Shown here piece by piece: positions 25,816 to 34,216 of a stretch of DNA of 64,000 bases (within the stretch, counting starts at the first letter, position 1; each line of letters opens with the position of its first letter). The stretch lies in assembly GCF_018860425.1 (NCBI RefSeq), contig NZ_JAHKPI010000015.1, positions 124,001 to 188,000 of the forward strand, in the 5' to 3' direction. Origin of the DNA: Marinobacter sp. F3R08 (lineage in GTDB: Bacteria > Pseudomonadota > Gammaproteobacteria > Pseudomonadales > Oleiphilaceae). A program made the position numbers and the translations under genes. The notes under the pieces are model-generated. The model was not told the origin of the DNA, did not search any database, and worked only from the letters and a program-made list of their open reading frames with translations.

Positions 25816-26577
25816 TCAGGCCTTGTCCAGTGGCGTCACCACCAGCAGGTCGTCCCGGAGCTGGATCTGCACAGCGCTTTTCCAGCCATTATCCTGAAGA
25901 TCTTCGGAGATTTTATAGTGTCCCGCAATGGACACAAGCTCTGCCTCCAGAGATTGACAGAATACCCGAGCGGATTCTGCGCCGTGAATGCCGGCAAGAG
26001 CCCGTCCCCGCAGAGGTCCATAGACGTGAATGTTGCCCGCCGCGAGCACTTCGGCACCGGCCTGAACCGGTGCAAGAATCACGAGATCTCCCTCCGGAGC
26101 GTGGATCTGCTGGCCGGAACGCACCGGCTGACTGATAATTTTGGCCGGGGGTGGATCACCGGCACTCGTTGTCGGCGTAGGAGCATTCGCGGTTTCTGCT
26201 TCCTCGGCGGCCATTTGGTTGGCTTCGTGGGTGCGGTCGCGCTGACCGTTACCCGGTAACAGGGCCAATGCGGCGCCACGGGCGAGGCGGCGCTGGTCAT
26301 CGGTACCTCCGCGCACGCCAATCACGTGGATGTGGTTGCGACGACAGGTGCCGATGATCTTGAAAAAGTCCAGTTCGCTGTCCAGCCCCTGGTATTTCTC
26401 CAGGCTGATAATCAGAGGAATATCCTTGAAGAACCCGGGTGCCTGGCTGATTTTATCCCGCAGTACGCCTTCGAATTCACCGTCATCAAAGTAGTAGAGC
26501 TCCAGGGCAGTCATGGAGACGCTGGCGCTTTTTAACTGAAAACCCTGTTTTACCCCGGAGGTAGCGGTATCGCTCAT
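25816..26577 (-). CDS. minC: MinC, septum formation inhibitor
   Basis: A 253-residue FtsZ-polymerisation inhibitor. The N-terminal FtsZ-binding domain covers roughly residues 10-105. A poorly conserved linker (ANAPTPTTSAGDPPPAK) follows, then the C-terminal beta-helix that binds MinD, with repeated glycine turns (VRSGQQIHAPEGDLVILAPV, AGAEVLAAGNIHVYGPLRG). The ATG at 26577 overlaps the stop of the HopJ-like gene (ATGA). The longer upstream frame is only the other frame of that gene. Confidence 0.94.
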   Translation of the reverse strand: MSDTATSGVKQGFQLKSASVSMTALELYYFDDGEFEGVLRDKISQAPGFFKDIPLIISLEKYQGLDSELDFFKIIGTCRRNHIHVIGVRGGTDDQRRLARGAALALLPGNGQRDRTHEANQMAAEEAETANAPTPTTSAGDPPPAKIISQPVRSGQQIHAPEGDLVILAPVQAGAEVLAAGNIHVYGPLRGRALAGIHGAESARVFCQSLEAELVSIAGHYKISEDLQDNGWKSAVQIQLRDDLLVVTPLDKA

Positions 26578-26963
26578 GAAGGAGTCTCTTCCCTGGTCAT
26601 GTTGTCGGTTGGGTTCGGGCGCTGACGAAGTGGCATGCCTTCGAAGCGAATGCCAGACCATCCGGTGCTGATGAACTGGCGGATATTGCCATGGCTCTCG
26701 CCGGTCGGGTCGTCCAGTACCTGTTGGTAGTGTTCGGCGAACAGTTTGAGTGTGTCGACTTCGCTCAGATTGCAATGTTGGCCAAGGCCAAAGATCCGGC
26801 AGGACCCAGCGTTCTCGCCCTCTGCATTCACCAGTGGTCCGTTCCGGAAACCACAGGGGTGGTACTCAAAGTGCTGTTCGATCAGGGCCAGGGAATCTTT
26901 GAAGCTGGCATGGCCGGCGTCCAGGGATGCCAGATGGATCCTTACGGCATCGTTGACACTCAT
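26574..26963 (-). CDS. HopJ-type family protein
   Basis: A 129-residue protein matching the HopJ family, named after a plant-pathogen effector but common in free-living proteobacteria. Typical stretches are FKDSLALIEQHFEYHPCGF, NAEGENAGSCRIFGLGQ and LKLFAEHYQQVLDDP. There is no secretion signal that would point to an effector role here. It starts with a TAATG overlap on the DUF1244 gene and ends in an ATGA overlap with minC, so it is translated as part of the division operon. Function unknown. Confidence 0.85.
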   Translation of the reverse strand: MSVNDAVRIHLASLDAGHASFKDSLALIEQHFEYHPCGFRNGPLVNAEGENAGSCRIFGLGQHCNLSEVDTLKLFAEHYQQVLDDPTGESHGNIRQFISTGWSGIRFEGMPLRQRPNPTDNMTREETPS

Positions 26964-27241
26964 TATTTATGGTCCTGCTTGGGGCCTTTCTGGTAGAGGG
27001 CTTTCCAGTCCTCGTAGGGCATGCCGTAGATTTCTTCCCGGGCTTGCGGGTCGGACAACTCGAATCCGCGCTCATCCGCTTCTGCCCGGTACCATTTAGA
27101 CAGGCAGTTGCGGCAGAAGCCTGCCAGGTTCATCAGATCGATATTCTGTACGTCAGTGTTTTCACGCAGGTGTTTGACCAGCCGGCGAAAGGCGGCTGCC
27201 TCAATTTCAGTGCGTTCTGTTTCTGGGATCGGGTTGCTCAT
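26963..27241 (-). CDS. DUF1244 family protein
   Basis: A 92-residue cytoplasmic protein. The family core FRRLVKHLRENTDVQNIDLM leads to a conserved cysteine stretch (GFCRNCLSKWY) and a C-terminal EIYGMPYEDWKALYQ. The fold is small and helical; the role is unknown. ATG at 27241 is chosen because a GCGAGG site lies 5 bases upstream; an in-frame ATG at 27253 is possible. It is the first gene of the apparent DUF1244-hopJ-minC-minD-minE operon and is divergent from dinB. Confidence 0.85.
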   Translation of the reverse strand: MSNPIPETERTEIEAAAFRRLVKHLRENTDVQNIDLMNLAGFCRNCLSKWYRAEADERGFELSDPQAREEIYGMPYEDWKALYQKGPKQDHK

Positions 27242-27316
27242 GGGGCCTCGCAATATTTGGTGCGCCGGTGGATAAGGGTTCCTGACATTCTCTGCATGTT
27301 AGCTTAAGATACAAGG

Positions 27317-27332
27317 CTGTATAAATGTACAG
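27317..27332. promoter_or_regulatory. LexA (SOS) box upstream of dinB
   Basis: CTGTATAAATGTACAG matches the gammaproteobacterial LexA consensus CTGT-N8-ACAG with both half-sites perfect. It is 25 bp before the dinB start, as expected for SOS control. The divergent DUF1244-min operon begins about 75 bp to the other side. Confidence 0.88.
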
Positions 27333-27356
27333 AATGTCGACGCGAGCCCCCTGATT

Positions 27357-28421
27357 ATGCCACAACGCAAGATCATCCACGTGGATTGTGACTGCTTCTA
27401 TGCGGCGGTGGAGATGCGGGATGATCCCAGCCTCCGGGATGTGCCTCTGGCTGTGGGCGGTGAAGGCGGTCGAGGCGTGGTAGCCACCTGCAATTACAAG
27501 GCACGCGCATACGGGGTGCGTTCAGCGATGCCTGGCAGTGAGGCTCGGCGGCGGTGTCCCGGGCTGGTGACGGTGCCGCCGGATATGGGGCGGTACCGGG
27601 CGGTTTCACAACAGGTGATGGCCATCCTGCGGGAACTGACAGACCTGGTGGAGCCTCTGTCTCTGGATGAAGCCTTTCTTGATGTCTCCGATGTCGTTGA
27701 TTACAAAGGCAGTGCAACGCTGATGGCCCGCCACCTCCGTGAGCGTGTGTTTCGGGAAGTGGGTATTACCATCTCCGCTGGCGTTGCGCCCAACAAGTTC
27801 CTTGCCAAGATTGCCAGCGACTGGGAAAAACCGGACGGACTGTTTGTTATTCGCCCGGAGAGCGTTGCGCCCTTTGTTCAGGAATTGCCGGTGGAAAAGT
27901 TGTTCGGGGTAGGGCAGGTGACCGCACAGAAACTTCACGCGCTCGGTGTCAAGACCTGCGGTGATATGCAGGCACTCGGGGCTGATGTGTTGATTGAGCG
28001 GTTCGGCAAACAGGGCTATCGTCTTCATGAAATGGCCCACGGTCGCGATGAACGGGCTGTGGTGGTGTCTCGGATCGCGAAATCAGTCAGTGTCGAACGA
28101 ACGTTTTCCCAGGATCTGCCGGACATGTCCGCCTGTGAGACCGTCATGGCATCTCTGGTCGCTGACCTGAATCTGCGATTGTCACGTAAGGCTCGCCGGA
28201 AACCGATTCATAAACTCTTTATCAAGATTCGCTACAGTGATTTTTCCACCCATACCTTGGAACGTGTTCGGGAGCATATTCAGGCACCTGCTCTGGAGGA
28301 CTACCAGCCGTTACTCAAAGAATTGGTGACCAATCGGGAGCGGCCGGTACGGCTGTTAGGGTTGGGGGTGCGTTTTCGCAATGACGACGCTCCGGTTGCC
28401 CAGTTGCGTCTGTTTGATTAA
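27357..28421 (+). CDS. dinB: DinB, DNA polymerase IV
   Basis: A 354-residue Y-family translesion polymerase, full length. The catalytic start [19 protein letters not shown] and the acidic pair in [16 protein letters not shown] are intact, followed by a helix-hairpin-helix region ([19 protein letters not shown]) and a little-finger domain. The C-terminus ends VAQLRLFD, close to the beta-clamp-binding motif QLxLF. It copies past damaged bases during the SOS response; the LexA box at 27317 supports that control. Confidence 0.96.
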   Translation: MPQRKIIHVDCDCFYAAVEMRDDPSLRDVPLAVGGEGGRGVVATCNYKARAYGVRSAMPGSEARRRCPGLVTVPPDMGRYRAVSQQVMAILRELTDLVEPLSLDEAFLDVSDVVDYKGSATLMARHLRERVFREVGITISAGVAPNKFLAKIASDWEKPDGLFVIRPESVAPFVQELPVEKLFGVGQVTAQKLHALGVKTCGDMQALGADVLIERFGKQGYRLHEMAHGRDERAVVVSRIAKSVSVERTFSQDLPDMSACETVMASLVADLNLRLSRKARRKPIHKLFIKIRYSDFSTHTLERVREHIQAPALEDYQPLLKELVTNRERPVRLLGLGVRFRNDDAPVAQLRLFD

Positions 28422-28424
28422 TGC

Positions 28425-29003
28425 TCAGGCAGATCCTGTGAATGCCAGGACGAATTCCTGATGCAGCCAGATCATGGCGGTATAGCCCATGAGCCCTCCA
28501 ATCAGCGCGCCAGCTGCGACGTCACTGGGGTAGTGAAGTCCAAGAACCACCCGGGATGCAGCGACGCTGAGAGTGAATGGAAGCACCAAAATCGCCAGAG
28601 CCGGATCAGCAACCGTCAGCATAACCTGGAAGCAGGCGGCGTGAAGGGTGTGGCCTGAAGGGAAACTATAGCGGTCCAGTGGTGGTGTGCCGCAGTTGAT
28701 GGCCGGAAACGAAATGAAGGGCCGCTCCCGTATGAGCTTGCGCTTCAGGAATTTGTAGCTGATCGTGCAGGAGAGTCCGGTCAGCGTCATAAGTAAGGCC
28801 AGCCCCGGACCTGAATCCGGGTGGAGAAGGGGAATGGAAAGGATCAGGGCGTACCAGAACCAGCCGTCACCGAGTCGGCTAACCAGTCGAAAGTAACCTA
28901 GAGCAGGCCGGAAGCTGACCGCACGGTTGATGGACTGGCAGAATGCGACTTCCCGCTGGTCTGCCAGTTCAAAGAAGCGAGACGCTTTGCTTGTTGAGGG
29001 CAT
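28425..29003 (-). CDS. PAP2-family membrane phosphatase
   Basis: A 192-residue polytopic protein with the three PAP2 motifs: KLIRERPF, SFPSGHT and SRVVLGLHYPSD. Family members dephosphorylate phosphatidic acid, phosphatidylglycerol phosphate or undecaprenyl pyrophosphate. The ATG at 29003 lies inside the end of the upstream glycosyltransferase gene (35-bp overlap), so the two are coupled; TTG at 29045 is a longer alternative. A role in making diacylglycerol as acceptor for that glycosyltransferase is an inference from the pairing. Confidence 0.88.
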   Translation of the reverse strand: MPSTSKASRFFELADQREVAFCQSINRAVSFRPALGYFRLVSRLGDGWFWYALILSIPLLHPDSGPGLALLMTLTGLSCTISYKFLKRKLIRERPFISFPAINCGTPPLDRYSFPSGHTLHAACFQVMLTVADPALAILVLPFTLSVAASRVVLGLHYPSDVAAGALIGGLMGYTAMIWLHQEFVLAFTGSA

Positions 29004-30189
29004 GGTATCCGGCCTTTGCAGTTTGGTTGAGAACCAGGTGTTCAAACTGTTCGATCTGTGAGTTCCAGCTCTGTTCCAGGGCGTCCAGTCTGGCCTGGGT
29101 CCTGATTCGGTTCAGCAATGTCGGCTGATCCGCGAGCCGGAGTGCGCTATCGACGTAAGCCTCGTCCCGATCCAGAGGAACTTTCATTCCGTTTTCCCCG
29201 TTGCGGATGTGTTCGGCTGCTGCGGCATCGTCAAAGCTGACGACACCCAGACCGCTGGCCATGGCTTCCAGAACCACGTTGCCAAAAGTGTCGGTCTTGC
29301 TGGGGAAAAGGAACAGGTCACCCGAGGCGAAATGTCGCGCGAGGTCGTCGCCACGCTGAGTGCCACAGAACACGTAATCCGGGTGGCGTTCAGCCAATTG
29401 ATGTCGGAGTGGGCCGTCTCCAACCAGGATGAATCTGGCCTGAGGGTGAAGGCCCCGGATCCGCTCAAAGCAGGCAACCGCCATGCGCAAATTTTTCTCC
29501 GGTGCGAGCCGTCCCACATACAAAATGGCGCGGTCGTTGGTCTGCAAACCCCAGGATTCCCGGAGAGCGTTGTCCCGCTTGTGAGGGGTGAAGCGATGAC
29601 AGTCGACGCCGCGGCTCCAGAGCCCGGTGATCGGTATGCCCATGGCTCGGGTTGTCTGCTGCATTTTTCGGGTTGGCACGAGGGTAATGGCGGTACGATT
29701 GTGAAACCAGCGGCCGTAGAGACAGAGCAGCCGCTCAAGTACACCGACCCCATAGTATCGGCTGTAGCTGTGAAAGTTGGTATGGAAGCCGGAGCTCACC
29801 GGAACGCCGATTCGTCTGGCCGCAAATGTAGCGGCGACGCCCAGTGGACCCTGAGTGGCAACATAGATGGCGTCGGGACGGTCGGTGGTCAGGAGTTTCT
29901 TCAGATGGTTGATTCGGGCAATGCCGAAACGCAAATCGGCATAGCCTGGCAGGGGCAGACCGGTCACTAGATGCTCACGGGTGAACAGAGCCGAGCCGGC
30001 ACTGGCGAAGTCGCCTTTGCGCTCATGCTGCTGACGAGGCCGTATAACCGTCACTCGGTGCCCACGTTGCATCAGCCCCTGGCACAGGTATCTGAGGGTG
30101 TTTGCCACACCATTGATTTCCGGCGGAAAAGTCTCGGAAACAATGGTAATGTGTTGTTGGCGCCGGTTGGCCTGTTTGGTCTCGGTCAC
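28969..30189 (-). CDS. GT4-type glycosyltransferase, possibly glycolipid-forming
   Basis: A 406-residue GT-B glycosyltransferase. The N-terminal acceptor side begins TIVSETFPPEINGVANTLRY and includes SGFHTNFHSYSRYYGVG. The donor side has YVGRLAPEKNLRMAV, LVGDGP, and the E-x7-E region FPSKTDTFGNVVLEAMASG. This is the pattern of MgtA/DimB and SqdX-like enzymes that use GDP-mannose or UDP-/sulfo-sugars with lipid acceptors. A Pho-box-like array starts 50 nt upstream of its start. The downstream PAP2 gene overlaps it. Donor and acceptor cannot be assigned from sequence alone. Confidence 0.88.
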   Translation of the reverse strand: MTETKQANRRQQHITIVSETFPPEINGVANTLRYLCQGLMQRGHRVTVIRPRQQHERKGDFASAGSALFTREHLVTGLPLPGYADLRFGIARINHLKKLLTTDRPDAIYVATQGPLGVAATFAARRIGVPVSSGFHTNFHSYSRYYGVGVLERLLCLYGRWFHNRTAITLVPTRKMQQTTRAMGIPITGLWSRGVDCHRFTPHKRDNALRESWGLQTNDRAILYVGRLAPEKNLRMAVACFERIRGLHPQARFILVGDGPLRHQLAERHPDYVFCGTQRGDDLARHFASGDLFLFPSKTDTFGNVVLEAMASGLGVVSFDDAAAAEHIRNGENGMKVPLDRDEAYVDSALRLADQPTLLNRIRTQARLDALEQSWNSQIEQFEHLVLNQTAKAGYHALNKQSVSLL

Positions 30190-30237
30190 GGTGTTTCCTG
30201 TGCTTCCTTTGACATGCTCCTACTATGAAAAGCGGGC

Positions 30238-30264
30238 ATGACAGTTATGCGACACTCCCGTGAC
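30238..30264 (-). promoter_or_regulatory. Pho-box-like array for the GT4-PAP2 operon
   Basis: Read on the minus strand, GTCA, GTCG, GTCA occur at exact 11-bp steps (plus-strand TGAC at 30239, CGAC at 30250, TGAC at 30261). The 18-mer at 30238-30255 matches 14 of 18 positions of the E. coli Pho-box consensus. The proximal edge is 50 nt from the glycosyltransferase start, the same distance as for olsB. Confidence 0.65.
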
Positions 30265-30303
30265 ATTCCCTTTACCCGATAATCGAATCAAATCGGAGAC
30301 GAT

Positions 30304-31341
30304 ATGCAAACGCGAAAGCTTGGAAAAACGGATCTCGACGTCAGCCTTATATGCCTTGGGACCATGACCTGGGGCGAGCAGAACACAGAGCAGGAAGCAT
30401 TTGAGCAGCTGGATTTTGCAGTGAATGAGGGCATTAACTTCATCGATGCCGCTGAGATGTATCCCGTGCCGCCGCGCGCGGAAACCCAGGGTCTGACCGA
30501 AACCTACCTTGGTAACTGGCTTGCGAGCAGGGGCAAACGCGACGACCTCGTGATTGCTTCCAAAGTAGCAGGGCCTGGCAATGGCCTGACGTACCTGCGT
30601 AACGGGCCGCGTCTGACACGAGATCACATTCTGGAAGCCTGTGATGCCAGCCTGAAACGCCTGCAGACTGATTACATCGACCTCTACCAGGTGCACTGGC
30701 CGGATCGCAGCACGAACTTTTTCGGCAAGCTCGGTTATGAGCACAATCCGGACGAGTCTTTCACGCCTATCGAGGAAACTCTTGAGGCGCTGGACGAGCT
30801 TGTGCGGTCCGGTAAGGTCCGACACATTGGCCTGTCCAATGAAACGCCGTGGGGCACCATGGAGTATCTTCGTCTGGCTGGAGAAAAGGGCTGGCCCCGT
30901 GTGGCGAGTATCCAGAATCCCTATAACCTCCTAAACCGATCGTTCGAAGTCGGGATGGCGGAAATTGCTCATCGGGAACAGGCCGGTTTGCTGGCCTATT
31001 CGCCGCTGGCGTTCGGCATGTTGTCTGGTAAGTATCTGGGAGGTAAATGGCCAGAAAAAGCCAGAATGACCCTTTACGAGCGTTTCAGCCGATACACCAG
31101 CGACCGTGGCATGGATGCGACCCGGGCATACGTTGAGCTGGCTCGTGAAAACGGACTGTCTCCGGTCCAGATGGCACTGGCGTACGTGAACAGCCGGAGC
31201 TTTGTGACCAGCAACATCATTGGCGCCACGTCCATGGAACAGTTGCGTGAGAATGTGGGGTCTGCACAGGTTATTCTGAGCCCTGCAGTACTGGAAGCGA
31301 TTGAGGCCATTCATCAGGAATTTACCTATCCCTGCCCCTGA
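30304..31341 (+). CDS. Aldo-keto reductase of the Tas type
   Basis: A 345-residue NADP(H)-dependent (beta/alpha)8-barrel oxidoreductase. The catalytic tetrad is visible: Asp/Tyr in FIDAAEMYPVP, Lys in LVIASKVAG, and His in IDLYQVHWPDR. NADP-binding elements near the C-terminus include SNIIGATSMEQLREN. The insert between the PVPPRAETQGLTE stretch and the catalytic Lys is typical of E. coli Tas. Substrate unknown. It is divergent from the glycosyltransferase operon; the Pho-like repeats between them are oriented away from this gene. Confidence 0.9.
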   Translation: MQTRKLGKTDLDVSLICLGTMTWGEQNTEQEAFEQLDFAVNEGINFIDAAEMYPVPPRAETQGLTETYLGNWLASRGKRDDLVIASKVAGPGNGLTYLRNGPRLTRDHILEACDASLKRLQTDYIDLYQVHWPDRSTNFFGKLGYEHNPDESFTPIEETLEALDELVRSGKVRHIGLSNETPWGTMEYLRLAGEKGWPRVASIQNPYNLLNRSFEVGMAEIAHREQAGLLAYSPLAFGMLSGKYLGGKWPEKARMTLYERFSRYTSDRGMDATRAYVELARENGLSPVQMALAYVNSRSFVTSNIIGATSMEQLRENVGSAQVILSPAVLEAIEAIHQEFTYPCP

Positions 31342-31554
31342 GTGGCATCCCGGCTATAGCCTCCGGCCACCAGGTGTTGGCTGGAGGTTACAGTCTGAAA
31401 TATTAGAGATCATAAATTGACAAAAACATGGTGCTCCTGTGACAAAAAAGCGGCGCATTTGTGTGCGAAATCACAGCTTTCCAGCCTGTGTTTATTAGAC
31501 TTAAGCCTAATGTATCAGTAGACTCTCATTTCGAAAAAGGTCTCAGGCAGCGTC

Positions 31555-31878
31555 ATGGTTATTCGCATCTTCGTCGCATTACTCGCTCTAAATCTCCTGG
31601 CATTCGTCGTGCGTGCGGAAGCCTCCGGGCGGGTATTCGAAGTGGTCGAGAGCGCGACAACCAGTGAACAGGTTATTGAGATGGAGGACAGGGTTTTCGG
31701 CGACTTTGAAGATGACAGCTCAGAGGCAGTCACCGAAATCGGTTCCCGCCTTCTTAGCCTTACGTTGACCCGTTCAAAGACCACGGGCAGGCATTATGCG
31801 TCAGATCCTGCGCAGGCCGATCATGGCATTGCGCTTCTGAATGAGGGCGCCTGCCTGAACCTGAAGTGGAACTTCTGA
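31555..31878 (+). CDS. Small secreted protein of unknown family
   Basis: A 107-residue frame with a convincing signal peptide (MVIRIFVALLALNLLAFVVRAEA) followed by an acidic, hydrophilic region (EMEDRVFGDFEDDSSE). I do not recognise the family. A single cysteine near the C-terminus (GACLNLKWNF) argues against a disulfide-rich fold. It stands alone between the aldo-keto reductase and the acyl-CoA gene, with about 213 bp of AT-rich sequence upstream that could hold a promoter. It may be a real lineage-specific gene; no function is proposed. Confidence 0.6.
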   Translation: MVIRIFVALLALNLLAFVVRAEASGRVFEVVESATTSEQVIEMEDRVFGDFEDDSSEAVTEIGSRLLSLTLTRSKTTGRHYASDPAQADHGIALLNEGACLNLKWNF

Positions 31879-32005
31879 ACCCCTCGCATACCTCCCCACC
31901 TGCAAATCTTCTGAACTCAGAATCATGACCTGGCGCATTGTCTGCGCGCTGTGCTCGTGTGATCATCCGTGTTGGAACGCTTGTTAGCCAATAAGGAGCC
32001 TGGAC

Positions 32006-34216
32006 ATGGCGGGTGCTAGAGGGCAGTTATCGAACGACGTGAACGCCTGTGTTGATGAGGTGATTCGCCGGGTAGGCAAGGAAATTACTCTCGGGCTGCC
32101 GCTCGGGCTAGGTAAGCCCGTCCGCTTTGTAAATGCACTATACCAGCGGGCCAAAGACGACCCCGAGATTCGCCTGCATATTGTCACAGCGCTTTCGCTT
32201 CTGGCACCAATGGATGGCTCGTCGCTGGAAAAACGCTTCATGGGCCCGTTCGTGAAGCGCCTGTATGGTCGGATTCCGGAGCTGACCTATGCCCGGGATG
32301 TCTCAGGTAATTGTCTCCCGCAGAATGTCCAGGTCTCGGAGTTTTTCTTCAAGGCCGGCAGTTACCTGAACAATCGTTCCCAGCAGCGTCACTACGTTTG
32401 TACCAATTATACCCATGCCGTTCGTGATCTTATGGCGGTGGGTGTCAATGTGGTCGCCCAGATGGTGGCGTCGGGCGAGGCTCACGGGCAACCCGGGCAA
32501 GTCAGTCTGAGTTGCAACCCCGACCTGACGTTGGATTTGATTCCTTTGCTTCGGGAGCGGGAGGCCGCGGGCACGCCGGTTGCATTGGTGGCCGAGACCA
32601 ATCAGAACCTGCCGTGGTTCGGACGCCACGCGGCCCTTGACGCAACGCGGTTCGATATCGTGCTTGATGAGCCTTCCAGCGATTACCCGTTGTTTTCTGC
32701 CCCGCAGATGTCGGTTAGCCCGGAAGATCATATGATCGGGTTTTATGCGAGTACCTTGCTGAAGGATGGAGGAACTCTTCAGGTAGGAATTGGCTCTCTG
32801 GGTGCCGCCCTGGTACACAGCACCATACTGCGACACAGCCACAACGATGCGTGGCGGAAGGTGTTTGATCACCTCAAAGTTGATGAAACCTTCCCTGTCG
32901 TCCGGGAAGAGGGTGGCACCGGCCCCTTTAAAGAAGGGCTGTATGGTTGCAGCGAAATGATGGTTGATGGCTTTCTGTATCTGATGCAGGAAGGCATCCT
33001 GAGTCGTGAGGTTTATGATCATGCCGATCTGCAGGCGCTGATCAACCGGGGCGATCTTACTGTTGAACTATCTCTGACTACGTTGGATGTTCTGCGCCGC
33101 GAAAAGCTTATCGATAGTCCGCTGCAGGCAAGGGATGTCCATTGGCTTGTCCGGCATGGCATCCTGAAAGACGCTGTGGAATTCAAAGGCGGTCGGTTGC
33201 GTGTCGGTGATCAGTCGGTGGAGGGGGACCTGGACAACCCGGAAGCACGGGAAGCTATCGAGACCCTTGCTCTTGGAGAGCGGCTGACGGGCGGGATTGT
33301 CATGCATGGAGGCTTCTACGTGGGCCCCGAGCAGTTCTATCAGTCCCTGCGAGAGCTGCCCGACGAGCAGCGTGCGAAAATCTGCATGACCAGCGTGAAC
33401 TTCATCAATCACCTTTATGACCATCGATTCGGGAATCAGAAGCTGAAGGCAGCCCAGCGCGTCCATGGCCGTTTTATCAACTCGGCAATGATGTACACCC
33501 TTAATGGCGCCGGGGTATCCGACGGCCTGGAAGATGGTCGGGTGGTCAGTGGTGTCGGCGGGCAGTACAACTTTGTGGCCATGGCCCATGAACTTCCGGG
33601 AGCGCGTTCCATTCTGTCGCTGCGCAGTACCCGCTCATCAAGGGGCAAGGTACTCTCCAATATTGTGTTCAACTATGGCCATTGCACCATTCCCCGCCAT
33701 CTGCGGGATATTGTGATTACCGAATACGGGATTGCCGACCTGAGAGGGCAGTCAGACGAGCAGGTATTCCTCCGTTTGATCCGCATCGCGGATTCCCGAT
33801 TCCAGCAGGCGCTTCTGAAAAGGGCCCAGAAGGCGGGCAAGGTGAATCCCGATTTCAGGTTGCCGGCTGATTGGTGTAACAACACTCCGCAAGCCGTTCG
33901 GCAGGCAGTTGCTGTGACGGGAGATCCCGGTCTGTTCCCGCCATTTCCGTTTGGCAGAGACTTTACCGACGAGGAGCTGACGTTGGGGAAAGCCCTTAAG
34001 GGGCTGAAGGCCGCAACGGCCACTCGTCGTGGTAAACTGTCGACGCTGCTGAAGGCCCTCCGGGCCCGAGACGACGAAGGCCGGTATGGGGCCCTGCTGG
34101 AACGCATGGGGCTGGCCAGCCCTTCAGGATTGCGGGACAAGCTGGACCAACGTCTGGTTATCCATGGCCTGCAGCAGCTTGAATCACCACCGGATACAGG
34201 AAACTCGAAAACCTGA
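32006..34216 (+). CDS. Acetyl-CoA hydrolase/transferase family protein
   Basis: A 736-residue protein whose C-terminal half holds the CoA-transferase family-I fold: GVSDGLEDGRVVSGVGGQYNF in pieces around residues 505-530, then LSNIVFNYGHCTIPRH and ITEYGIADLRGQSDEQ. It is longer than classical acetyl-CoA hydrolases (about 430-550 residues), with an N-terminal region that also resembles the fold and a C-terminal extension. It may move CoA between acetate and another acyl group or hydrolyse acyl-CoA. Its stop shares a base with the slyD-like start (TGATG), implying coupled translation. Confidence 0.85.
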   Translation: MAGARGQLSNDVNACVDEVIRRVGKEITLGLPLGLGKPVRFVNALYQRAKDDPEIRLHIVTALSLLAPMDGSSLEKRFMGPFVKRLYGRIPELTYARDVSGNCLPQNVQVSEFFFKAGSYLNNRSQQRHYVCTNYTHAVRDLMAVGVNVVAQMVASGEAHGQPGQVSLSCNPDLTLDLIPLLREREAAGTPVALVAETNQNLPWFGRHAALDATRFDIVLDEPSSDYPLFSAPQMSVSPEDHMIGFYASTLLKDGGTLQVGIGSLGAALVHSTILRHSHNDAWRKVFDHLKVDETFPVVREEGGTGPFKEGLYGCSEMMVDGFLYLMQEGILSREVYDHADLQALINRGDLTVELSLTTLDVLRREKLIDSPLQARDVHWLVRHGILKDAVEFKGGRLRVGDQSVEGDLDNPEAREAIETLALGERLTGGIVMHGGFYVGPEQFYQSLRELPDEQRAKICMTSVNFINHLYDHRFGNQKLKAAQRVHGRFINSAMMYTLNGAGVSDGLEDGRVVSGVGGQYNFVAMAHELPGARSILSLRSTRSSRGKVLSNIVFNYGHCTIPRHLRDIVITEYGIADLRGQSDEQVFLRLIRIADSRFQQALLKRAQKAGKVNPDFRLPADWCNNTPQAVRQAVAVTGDPGLFPPFPFGRDFTDEELTLGKALKGLKAATATRRGKLSTLLKALRARDDEGRYGALLERMGLASPSGLRDKLDQRLVIHGLQQLESPPDTGNSKT

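Noticed and set aside
31418-31443. TGAC pair 22 bp apart as a possible third Pho-type array
   Set aside because: The middle repeat is missing and the orientation points away from the downstream small gene.
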